NCBI RefSeq assembly: GCF_048020265.1
Contig: NZ_CP171843.1
Coordinates: forward strand, 1,674,001 to 1,738,000
Direction of reading: 5' to 3'
DNA length: 64,000 nt
Origin: Limnohabitans_A sp048020265
Lineage (GTDB): Bacteria; Pseudomonadota; Gammaproteobacteria; Burkholderiales; Burkholderiaceae_C
Shown: positions 1 through 12,000 of the stretch, one piece after another
Layout of the letters: every line of letters starts with the position of its first letter
How positions within the stretch are numbered: the first letter of the stretch is position 1
Made by a program: the position numbers and the translations under genes
Notes under the pieces: model-generated
Seen by the model: only the letters and a program-made list of their open reading frames with translations
Database searches by the model: none
Told to the model about the DNA's origin: nothing

Positions 1-3000
1 GGTGTCGACCGTGACGGTCAGTGCCGGGCTCTTGCCGCTTTCGTTGCCGGCAGCGTCGGTGAGCGTGTACGTCAGGGCATGCTCACCGCTGGACAGCGGG
101 CTGTTGGGCGTGAGAAGGCCGGTCAGCGGGTCGTAGGTGGCAGCGACCTTGACACCATCGACATACAGGCTGGGCAGGTCGGTCTGACCAGCGCCGATGT
201 TCAGAACCGGCGTGGTGTCGTCGGTGACGGATGCAGTGCTGGCCGCATTCTGGATGGTGCCAACGTTGTCGACGAAGTTCTGCGGTGCACTGCCCGGGTT
301 GGTCGGGGCTGTGGTGTCAATCCAGAGGCCGCTGGTCTTGTTGCCGTTGGCGTCGAACTGCTGGGCATGAACGGTGTAGTCGCCGAGGTATTGGTCACCG
401 TATGTCCAGGTGACGGCAAAGCCGCCGTCGGCCTTGGGCACGACGCTGGCGAACCATTGCCAGTTGGCGGTGTCGGTGTTGACGTTGAGGGCACTGCCCA
501 GCGGCGTGCCGGTGTTGCTGAAAATCTGGCCCTTGAGGTCATAGCCTTTGTTGCCGGCCATGTCGTATTCGGCCCAGATGGCAACGATGCGCCCGTCGCT
601 CAGGAAGGTGACGTCGCCGTAGCCTTCGTAGCCACCCGCGGAGCGGGTGTAGACCGGAATCTCACCGGTGCGGGCGCTGCCGTCGGCGTTGAAGATGCGC
701 AGGTTCTGCGCCAGAGACATGCCGTCCTGGCCCCAGGACATCCACGAGACGACATACGAGCCGTCGGTGTGGGTGCTGATGGCCGGCTGCACCTGGTTGT
801 TGGTGCTGACGGTGCTGACCTGGGCGGCGCTGTTGGACGCGCTGAGGTTGGCGTTGAAAGTCTGCGCGTACACGCCGGTGCCGTCGCCGTCACCCAGAGC
901 TTGCCAGGTGACGATGAGCTTGCCGTTGGTGCCGGCCGCGATGTCGAGGTCGCGGTTGGCGCCATAGGTGCCGTTGATCGGACCGGAGGCAGTGAAGCTG
1001 GCCAGCTGGGTGGCGCTGGTCTTGAGGCTGCCGTTGGCGCCGTAGACGCTGCCCCAGACCGTGCTGGTGCCGGCGTTGTCTACACGCCAGACCACGGCCA
1101 CATCGCCATTGCTCAGGGTGGTGGTCTGAGCGTTGCTGCCCGCATTGGCCACGTTGAATTGCGGCACGGTGACGCTGCCCGTGTTGCCAATGAACACGCC
1201 GGCCACGCCGCCGGTTTCCACTTCGGTGGCCACGAAGGCACCGCCGGGCACCGCCGTGACGTCGGGCAGGATACCCGTCTGGCTGATGACAAAGCTGCCA
1301 CCCAGGGGCAGGCCCTTGGCGTCATAGAGGCGGCCCACGGTGTAGGTGTCGTTCGTGCCGGTGCCCCGGTAGTAGACGACCAGGGTGTTGCCGTTGTCGA
1401 GCTGGACGACCTTGGCGTCGGTCTGGGCGTTGAGAGTGTGGACCGGCACTTGCTGCTCGGTGCTGTAGCCGAGCTGGGCGCTGTCGCTGATGACGCCGCT
1501 CAGCGTCTGGCGCACCTGGATGCTGCCGGCGCTGTACTGGCCCTGGGGCAGCACGAAGCTGGTGCCGGAGCCGGTGGCCCAGGTCTGGCCGTTGTCGGTG
1601 CTGTACTGCCAGGTGGCACCACCGACCAAACCACTGACGTTGATGGTGCCATCGGCGGTAATGCCGTCAATGGCCAGCCAGCCGCTGTCGCTGGACAGCG
1701 ACAAAGTGGGTGCCTGCAGGCTACGGTTTAGCGCAAATATGCTGGTGGTGCTGGTCGGGCTGATGTTGCCCACTGCGTCGGTCACGGTGGCCACGACGGT
1801 GTAGTTGCCGTCTTCGTCAATGGCACTGGTCGGAATGGTGACCGGCGCGGTGCCGTTGGTCACGTCTGCCGGCAGCACGGTGTACACGAATTGACGCAGA
1901 TCGCCGCTGGGGTCAGTGACAGTGAGAGTGATCACATCACCAGCCAAAGTTCCCGCAGGCAAGTCGACAGTGGTTTGCACACCATCGGTGGCCTTGGTGG
2001 CGTTGATCCCACCTTGCAAGGCTTCGGTGACGCTCAAGGTTGGTGCACCGGTGGACTGGGTGTCGACCTCGTAATTGGCCGAGGTGGTCAGCGCGTTGGC
2101 GTTACCTGCTGCGTCGGTCACGCCGCCCGCATTGAGCTTGATCACGTTGGTGCTGTCTTCCACGGTCGAATTGGGCGTGAAGGTGGCTGTCCAGGTGATG
2201 CCGCCGTCGGTGCTGACGGGGTTGCTGATCGTGCCGTTTTCGACCACAAAGTCGCCCGCCGTGAGGCCGGTGACGGCTTCGCTGAAGGTGATGGTGGCGG
2301 TGGCTGTCTCGTTGGCCGCCAGCACGGTGTCGCTCAGCGTGATGGTGGCGGTGGGCGGCGTGGTGTCGGTAAAGCTGACGTTCACGTCAGCGTCGACCAA
2401 GGCCTGCGCCTGGGTGGTGCTGTGGTCATAGACCTTGTAAGTGATACCGTTCTTGACGACGTCGCCCTTGTAGGTCCAAACGCCGGTCAAGCCGGTGTTG
2501 CCCAGCACGCTGTTGCTGCTGAAGCCGTCGGTCGCGAGCTCGTTGAGCACCAGGCTGTCGCCCACTTGGCCGTTGACCACGAACTGCACTTTGTCCGCAC
2601 TGCTGGTGCCACCATTTTGGGCGTTGTCCACCGATATGAAGTTGTAACCCGAAAGGTTGGCACTGCCCAGAGACAGCACGCTGTTGGCCGACAAGGTCAG
2701 CTTGCTGCTGCCGCCCTGCATCTCGAAGACTTCAACCTCCTGAATAGGCTTGACCGTCTGGTTGCTGGTGATGGCCGTCACGTCCAGCTGGGTGCCTGCA
2801 GCGAGCTTGAGGGTGTCCACCCCGGCGCCGCCGTCGATGCGACCGCCTGAAGCGAGGACGCTTTGCAGTGCTGTGGCTGTATTGGCCGTGATGGTGTCAT
2901 TACCCGCAACCGAATCAAGTGCGTCTTTGGTGTAAGTGAGGGCGGCGTCGTTGCCGGCGGTCACGCCGTTGGGCATGCTGTTCGCCACGAGCGTGCCGTT

Positions 3001-6000
3001 GGTGGCTGGTGCATTGGTGGCGAAGGAAACGTTGTCGACAATCACATCGCCATACGACTGTGGGACACCTGTGTTGAGGTTGGTTCCCCAAAGCGACAGG
3101 GTGATGGTCTTGGTGCTGGTGGCGGTATAGACGACGGTGTAGTGACCGCTTTCCTTGTTGTTGACGTTGTAGATGGTCAGCGAAGTGCCGTCCACATCCG
3201 TACCCAAACTTCCGCCACCCGCAGTGCCATCACCCAGGTTGGTGGCATAGTCGAGCTTGAAGGTGTAGGTCTTACCCGCTTCCACCTGGGCCGTGGTCTG
3301 CCAGAACACGGCCTTGGTGCTGCTGGCAATGTTCGCCATTAGCACGTTTCCAGCCATGGTCCCGTCAGGGTTGGCCACAGCGGCAATGGCCTTCTTGGTC
3401 CAGCTGATGTTTGTAGCCGTGCCTGAGGTCGTGGTATTGGTGATGCCTGTGTTCAGGACGGGTGAGCCAATGCCAGCATTACTGGTCGCGACGTCGTAGT
3501 TGACGTTGTCAACCCAGGTCACACCAGGCGCGGTAAAGCCGCTCAGTGCATCGGTGCTGAAGTCGCCGTTGCTGAGCTGGCTCGCGCCGGATGAACTGGT
3601 CACAGTCCAAAGAGTGGAGTACACGCTCTGGTTACCCGCCGTGTCCACTTGCACCGCCGAGAAGGTGTGGGCGCCTGCCGTGGGCGCTGCGATGGTGGCT
3701 GTCCATTCGCCACTGCCGTTGGCCGTGGTGGTGGCCACCAGGTTGCTGCCGGTGCTGTCGTACACGTAAACCGTGGCGTTGGCTTCGCTGGTGCCAGTGA
3801 TGGTGGTGACCGTGTTGGCGGTGCTGCCGCCCGAGCTGATGCTGGTGCCGGCGCTGTCTTTGACGCTGGTGATCTGGGGGGCTAACGCGCTCAGGTCGGC
3901 GTTGACGAGCTGCGTCTGCACAGGGCCACTGTTGCCTGCAGCGTCCACCACTTTGGCGGTATAGGTCCAGCTGCTGCTGTAGTCCTCGGTGTCGGTGATG
4001 GCCCAGGCGGTGCGGGCGGCGTTGAGCGTGGCGTAGCCGATGAAGGTGGCACCGTTGTTGGTGTAGACGGCGACCTTATCCGTGGCCGCCAAAGCGGCAC
4101 TCACGGTGCCCGAGACCAGACGGCCGGCGCTGGCGTCGGACGTAGTCCAGTCGGCGGTCGCTGTGCCCGTGCTGGTGTCCTTGGTCATGCTGGAGTAGCT
4201 GACCGTCTGACCAGGAGGGGTCACATCGCGCACCAGCGTAGGGCCGTTGGTGTTGATCACGTTGCCCGCAGCGTCGTAGAGCTTGACGCTGACCACACCG
4301 CCTGCCGTGATGGCGGCCTGCAACTCGCTGGTCGAGGGCGAACCATCGCTGGTGGTGAAGCTGACGCTGGTGTCCCCTGACCCGATGTCAGCGTCGGTGC
4401 CCACGAGGGTGCCGTTCACATAGAACTCGGCCTTGCCGCCCGTGGCTTGTCCAGCGGTGATGCTGGCGGTGATGTCCAACGCGGTGTTGGTGCTGTTGAG
4501 CGTGTTGGCCACGACAGTGCCGCCACTGGGGGTGACGGTGACGCTGGTGGCGGCGCTGGGCGCTGTGGCGTCTAGCGTGAAGCTGGTGCTGCCTGCACTG
4601 CTGGTGTTGCCGGCGATGTCGGAAGCCACTGCGCTGACGGTGATGGCGCCGTCGCTCAGTTGGTTGGCGCCCGCGCCGAGATCGCTGGCCGACAACTGGA
4701 CAGACTGCGCACTGCCTGTGCCAATGACGGTCTTGGTGACGGTGGAGCCGTCTGCATCGGTGAAGGTCACGGTCACGGTGGCGCCCGCCTCGGCGGTCAC
4801 AGTGACCGCGCCAGTGGGTGCTGTGGCTTCGGCCAGGTTGGCACCGTCGCTCACGCCCGTGCCCAGTGCCAGTGTGGGCGTGGTGGGTGCAGTCAGGTCG
4901 GTCGTGTTGACCGTGGTGGCCGGACCGGTGTTGCCAGCGGCGTCGGTGGCCGTGGCGCTGTAGTTGCCGGTCAGCGGGCTGGGCGCTGCGGCCAATTCGA
5001 GGCTGAAGGCACCGGTGGTGGCATCGGCCGTGGTGGTGTGGGTCACACCGGCGGGGTCGGTGATGGTGACGGTGCTGCCCGGCTCGGCGGTGCCGCTGAT
5101 GGTGGGCTTGCCGTCGCCGTCGGTGTCTTTGACGGTGACGCTGGTGGGGGCAGCTGGTGCGGTCAGGTCGGTCGTGTTGACCGTGGTGGCCAGGCCGGTG
5201 TTGCCTGCGGCGTCGGTGGCCGTGGCGCTGTAGCTGCCGGTCAGCGGGCTGGGCGCTGCGGCCAATTCGAGGCTGAAAGCACCGGTGGTGGCATCGGCCG
5301 TGGTGGTGTGGGTCACACCGGCGGGGTCGGTGATGGTGACGGTGCTGCCCGGCTCGGCGCTGCCGCTGATGGTGGGCTTGCCGTCGCCGTCGGTGTCTTT
5401 GACGGTGACGCTGGTAGGCGCGTTGGGCACGCCGGTGTCGAGTGTGAAGCTGGTGCTGCCTGCACTGCTATTGTTGCCGGCGGTGTCGGTGGCCACTGCG
5501 CTGACGGTGATGGCACCGTCGCTCAACTGGTTGGCGCCCGCACCGAGATCGCTGGCCGACAACTGGACAGACTGCGCACTGCCTGTGCCAGTGACGGTCT
5601 TGGTGAAGGTGGAGCCGTCTGCATCGGTGAAGGTCAAGGTCACGGCGGCGCCCGCCTCGGCGGTCACAGTGACCGCACCTGTGACAGCTGTGGCCTCAGC
5701 GCTGGTGGCCCCATTGCTCACGCCCGTACCCAAGGCGAGAGTCGGTGTGGTCGGGGCGGTCTTGTCAAGTGCGTCGATCAGCGCTTGCAGTTCGCTCAGG
5801 CTGTCGGTCTCGGAACCGTCGTTGGTTTTGGCAGCAATGGCCGCCAGCAATATGGGCAGATTGTTGGCCGTGACGCCGGTGGTGTTCAGGCCGATCTTGG
5901 TGAGGTCGGCCACAGTGAGCGCTGGACTGGCTGTACCGTCATTGGCCACCGTCTGGATGGCGTTGGCGATGCGGGCCAGCTCGTTGATCTCGGCGATGGT

Positions 6001-9000
6001 GTCCACGTCCACCGCTTGCAATGCCCCTACGATGTCGTTGAGCAAAGCCAGGTTTTGCACATCGGTTGCAGCGTCGCCGAGGGTGGCACCGATCGCAGCG
6101 TATTGAGCGGCGGAAGGATCTTGGGCGTTGGCATCTGCAGCAGCGCCGTTGGCCTCGGCCAAGATGGCGTTGTAGGCGTCGACGATGACCTGCACTTCAC
6201 CCGTGGTGTTGGCGGCTTCGCCATTGACGGCAGCGCTGGCCAAGGCGTCTTGTATGGCGACAACGTTGCCAGAGCTGACACCGCTGACACCTGCGCTGTT
6301 GAAGTCGGTGGTGGTGGGTGCCGTGCCGGTGGCGCTGACCTGGCCGCTGGTGTTGTTTTCAGCGTAAGCACGGATGGTGTCTAGCGCAGCAGTTTGCGCG
6401 GCGATGGCTGCGGCGACCACGGCTTGCACACCCGCTTGGGTGTTGAGCTGCGTGGCGTCGTTGGCCGCCACCAGCGCGGCCTGCACAGCAGGCAGGTTGT
6501 CGGCTGTCACACCCGTGATGCCAAGCAATTCCAGTTGCGCTTGGGTGGCGTTGCCGTCCATGACGGCTTGCACGGCGGTGGCCAGAGCTTGCACTTCTGT
6601 CACGCTGTCCACGTCGCCCGTGGTTTTGGTCCCGATCACATCGCCCAACAGGGCCTCTTCTGCACCAGCGTCCACACCGTTGACGCCAATGGCCGCGTAT
6701 TGGGCGGTAGATGGATCTTGGGCGTTGGCATCGGCCGTGGTGCCATTAGCTTCGGCCAGGATGTCGGCGTAGGCGTTGACGATGGTTTGCACTTCGGCTG
6801 CCGTGTCGGCCAGTGCGCCGGTGATGTCGGTATCGGCCAGGGCAGTGTTGATGGCAGCCACATTGGTGTCGGTCACGCCGGTCACACCCAAGGCGTCGTA
6901 GTCGGCGGTGGTGGGTGCGGGGTTGGTGACCAGGTCTGCGCCGTTGTCCTGCGCATAGGCCGCAATTTTTTTGGCTGCGGCAATGGCGGCACTCACCACG
7001 GCTTGCACGCCTGCTTGGGTGTTCAACTCGGTGGCGTCATCGGCCGCCGCCAGTGCGGCTTGCACACTGCTCAGGTTTTCTGGGGTCACGCCGGTGACGC
7101 CCAGCGCTTCGAGTTGGGCTTGGGTCGCTATGCCGTCCATGACGGCTTGCACGGCGGTGGCCAGGGCTTGCACTTCGGTGACGCTGTCCACTTCGCCAGT
7201 TGTTTTGGTGCCGATCACATCGCCCAGCAGGGCCTCTTCTGCACCAGCGTCCACACCGTTGACGCCAATGGCGGCGTACTGCGCGGCAGACGGATCTTGG
7301 GCGTTGGCATCGGCCGTGGTGCCATTGGCTTCGGCCAGGATGGCAACGTAGGCGTTGACGATGGCTTGCACTTCGGCTGCCGTGTCGGCCAGTGCGCCGG
7401 TGATGTCGGCATCGGCCAGGGCGCTGTTGATGGCAGCCACATTGGCGTCGGTCACACCGGTCACGCCCAAGGCGTCGTAGTCGGCGGTGGTGGGCGCGGG
7501 GTTGGTGACCAGGTTTGTGCCGTTGTCCTGTGCATAGGCCGCAATTTTGTTGGCTGCGGCAATGGCGGCACTCACCACGGCTTGCACGCCTGCTTGGGTG
7601 TTCAACTCGGTGGCGTCATCGGCCGCCGCCAGTGCGGCTTGCACACTGCTCAGGTTTTCTGGGGTCACGCCGGTGACGCCCAGCGCTTCGAGTTGGGCTT
7701 GGGTCGCTATGCCGTCCATGACGGCTTGCACGGCGGTGGCCAGGGCTTGCACTTCGGGCACTTCGTCCACCTGGGTTGTGGTTTTGATGCCAATCACATC
7801 GCCCAGCAGGGCCTCTTCTGCACCAGCGTCCACACCGTTGACGCCAATGGCGGCGTACTGCGCGGCAGACGGATCTTGGGCGTTGGCATCGGCCGTGGTG
7901 CCATTGGCTTCGGCCAGGATGGTGGCGTAGGCGTTGACGATAGTTTGCACTTCGTCTGACGTGTCGGCCAGTGCGCCGGTGATGTCGGCATCGTTCAAAG
8001 CGCTGTTGATGGCGGCCAAATTATCAGCTGTCACCCCAATGGCACCGGCAGCGGCGTACTGCACCACACTCGGGCTGGTCGCGGTCGCATTGTTGGCTTG
8101 CGCAGCGGCTTCGATGGCGGCCAGAGCGTTGGCTTGTGTGGTGGCCGCGCCATCGACGATGGCTTGCAATTCGGCCTGGGTAGCAATCGGCGTGCCGTCG
8201 GCGTTGGCGGCGGCAATGGCGGCTTGCACAGCGGCCAGATTGCCAGGGCTGACACCGGTGACCAGCAGATTCAGCTGCGCCTCGCTCGGCGCGGTCTGGC
8301 TGGTTCCTGCGGTGTAGGCCACCACAGCGGCCACCGCGTCGGCCAGGGCTTGCACTTCGGTGACGCTGTCCACTTCGCCAGTTGTTTTGGTGCCGATCAC
8401 ATCGCCCAGCAGGACCTCTTCTGCACCAGCGTCCACACCGTTGACGCCAATGGCTGCGTATTGGGCGGCAGACGGATCTTGGGTGTTGGCATCGGCCGTG
8501 GTGCCATTGGCTTCGGCCAGGATGGTGGCGTAGGCGTTGACGATAGTTTGCACTTCGTCTGCCGTGTCGGCCAGTGCGCCGGTGATGTCGGCATCGTTCA
8601 AAGCGCTGTTGATGGCGGCCAAATTATCAGCTGTCACCCCAATGGCACCGGCAGCGGCGTACTGCACCACACTCGGGCTGGTCGCGGTCGCATTGTTGGC
8701 TTGCGCAGCGGCTTCGATGGCGGCCAGAGCGTTGGCTTGTGTGGTGGCCGCGCCATCGACGATGGCTTGCAATTCGGCCTGGGTAGCAATCGGCGTGCCG
8801 TCGGCGTTGGCGGCGGCAATGGCGGCTTGCACAGCGGCCAGATTGCCAGGGCTGACACCGGTGACCAGCAGATTCAGCTGCGCCTCGCTCGGCGCGGTCT
8901 GGCTGGTTCCTGCGGTGTAGGCCACCACAGCGGCCACCGCGTCGGCCAGGGCTTGCACTTCGGTGACGCTGTCCACTTCGCCAGTTGTTTTGGTGCCGAT

Positions 9001-12000
9001 CACATCGCCCAGCAGGACCTCTTCTGCACCAGCGTCCACACCGTTGACGCCAATGGCTGCGTATTGGGCGGCAGACGGATCTTGGGTGTTGGCATCGGCC
9101 GTGGTGCCATTGGCTTCGGCCAGGATGGTGGCGTAGGCGTTGACGATGGCTTGCACTTCGGCTGTGCTATCAGCCAGTGCGCCGGTGATGTCGGCATCGG
9201 CCAGGGCACTGTTGATGGCGGCCACATTGGCGTCGGTCACACCGGTCACGCCCAAGGCGTCATAGTCGGCAGTGGTGGGCGCGGGGTTGATGCTGTCGTC
9301 TGCGTAAGCGGCGATCTTGTTGGCCGCAGCAATGGCTGCACTCACCACGGCTTGCACGCCTGCTTGGGTGTTCAACTTGGTGGCGTCATCGGCCGCCGCC
9401 AGTGCGGCTTGCACGCTGCTCAGGTTTTCTGGGGTCACACCGGTGATGCCCAGCGCTTCGAGTTGGGCTTGGGTCGCTGTGCCGTCCATGACGGCTTGCA
9501 CGGCGTTGGCCAGAGCTTGCACTTTGGGCACCGTGTCGACGTCGGTGCCGGCTTTGGCGTCCAGCACGTCGCCCAGCAAACCTTCTTCTGGTGCGGTGTC
9601 GACACCGTTGACCCCAATGGCGGCGTATTGGGCTTGGGTGGGGTTAGCGGCATCGTTGTTGGCCGTGCCGTCTGCGCTTTGCAAGATGGCAGCATAAGCA
9701 TCCACGATGGCCTGCACTTCGGTGCGCTGGTCGGCTTCGGTGCCGATGATGTCCGGGTCTGCCAGGGCGCTGTTGATGGTGGCCACAGAGGGCTGACCTG
9801 CACCGCCGATACCGGTGACGCCGAGGGCGATGTAGTCGCCCAGCACGGGCGTGAGGCTGGCGTTGCTGGCGGCAGCAGCGCCGTCGTCTTGTGCGTAAGC
9901 GGCCAGCTTGTCGGCTGCTGCGTTGTAGGCGGACAGCGCAGCTTGAACCAAGTCCGCCAGCTCTTGCTGGGTGGCCAAGGGTGTGCCGTCGTTGTTGGCG
10001 GCATGGATGGCGTTGCGCACGGCCAGCAAGGCTTCGTCGGTGACAACGCTGGCACCCAGCGGCGTGCTAGCGCCCGTGGGCGTTTGGCCCGCCACGAGTG
10101 CGTTGATTTGGTCAGCGGTAGCGGTCAAGTCGGCGGTGGTGCTGAAAACGGTGGCCACGGCAGTGGCCAAGGTTTGCAGAGCCTCGGCGCTGTTGACGTC
10201 ACTGGTTTGCTTACCGTCGACCACGTCGCTGAGCAACACGGCGTGGGTGTTGTCCAAGCCGGTCAGGCCCAGCAGCTGGTAGTCGGCCAGGGTAGGCGCG
10301 GCAGCGCCCGAGTTGCTGTCGGTGCCATCGGCCGCATTGAAGACTTTTTGGTAGGTGTTGACCAGGGTTTGGACTTCGGCGGCGGTGTTGACGGCCGCAT
10401 CGTTGACAGCAGCGGTGTTGAGCACGCTGTTGATGGCGGCCAGGTTCGTGTTGGAGACACCGCTCACACCCAGGTCGGTGTAGTCAGCCACTGTGGGGGT
10501 GGTGGCAGTGGCGGTGTTGTTCAGCGCGGCGGTTTCAATGGCGTTGAGGGCTGCATTGAACTGGTCGACGGCGCTCTTGACAACGGCAGCCAGTTCAGCC
10601 TGGTTGGAAATCGCGGTGCCATCGCTGTTGGCCGCGTCGATGGCCGCTTGCACGGCTTTGAGCGCATCGTCGCTGACCGGGGCTGCGCCCAAGGTCGCGC
10701 CGCCCGTGGTCTGACCGGCCACCAACGCGTTGATTTGCGCGGCAGTCGGAGCCACATCGCTGGCCGGGTCGTCGTAGCCAAGAACGGCTTGGGCAGCGTT
10801 GGCCAGGGCTTGCACCTCGGCCACGGTGTCGATGTCGCCGTAGCTCTTGCCGTTGACCACGTCGCTCAGCAGCACCGCACTGGCTTCGGTGACACCCGTC
10901 ACGCCAATGGCGGCGTAGTCGGCCGCAGTGGGCTGTGCCGGGGCGTTGCTGTCGTTGCCGTCGGCTGCAGTGATGATCTTGTTGTAGGCGTTGACGATGG
11001 CCTGCACTTCGGCGGCGCTGTCGGCGTCGCCGCGGTCGTCAACTGTGCCCAGGGTGTTGTCTGCGCCGTTTTGGCTGTTGATCGCGTCGTTGATGGCGGC
11101 CAGGTTGGCGCTGCTGACACCGGTCACGCCTGCAGCAGCGTAGTCGGTGGTGGCAGGCGCTACGGCGCCGGTTTCGGCGTAGTCAGCGATCTTGTCGATG
11201 GCCGTGTCGTAAGCGGCGATTGCGGTGTTGAGGATGCCTTGCAACTCGCTGAGCGAGTCTGTGGCGGTGCCGTCATTGGTCTGAACAGCAATGGCCGCGA
11301 GCACGGCTGGCAGGTTGTCGGCGGTCACGCCCGACAGGCCGATCTTGGCCAAGTCTTCGGCGGTGAGCGCCGGGGTGGGCGTGCCATTGGCGGCCAGCGT
11401 CTGGATGGCGTTGGCGATGCGGGCCAGTTCGTTGATTTCACCCACCGTGTCGACATCGGCCTTTTGCGCGGCACCCACGATGTCGTTGAGCAAGGCGAGA
11501 TTTTCTGCATCGGTGGCCGCTGCGCCAATGTCGGCTCCAATGGCGGCATATTGCGCGGCAGTGGGATCGCCGTCTGGCGTGGCATCAAGCGTGGTGTCGC
11601 CAGCGACGCCGGTGGTGTCGTTGGCCTCGGCCAGGATGGCGTTGTAGGCGTCGACGATGGTCTGAACTTCGGCCGCGTTTTCCACCTCAGCGCCGGTGAT
11701 GGGCGTGGTGTTGAGCACGCTGTTGATGGCGGCCAGGTTGTCTGCGGTGACCCCGGTCACACCCAGTGCGGTATAGATCGCCTGGCTGGGGGAGCTGCTG
11801 GTGGCGTTGTTGTTGTTGGCGGCAGCCTGGATCTCGGTCAAAGCCGAGTCGAAGCTGGTGGTGGCTGCATCGATGATGTTTTGCAACTCGATGAGGCTGT
11901 CGGTGGCTGCGCCGCCGTCGGCCTGGGCAGCGAGGGCAGCGCGCACGGTGTTGAGGTTGTCGGTCGTGACGTTGGCCAGACCCACTTTGGCAAAGTCGGC

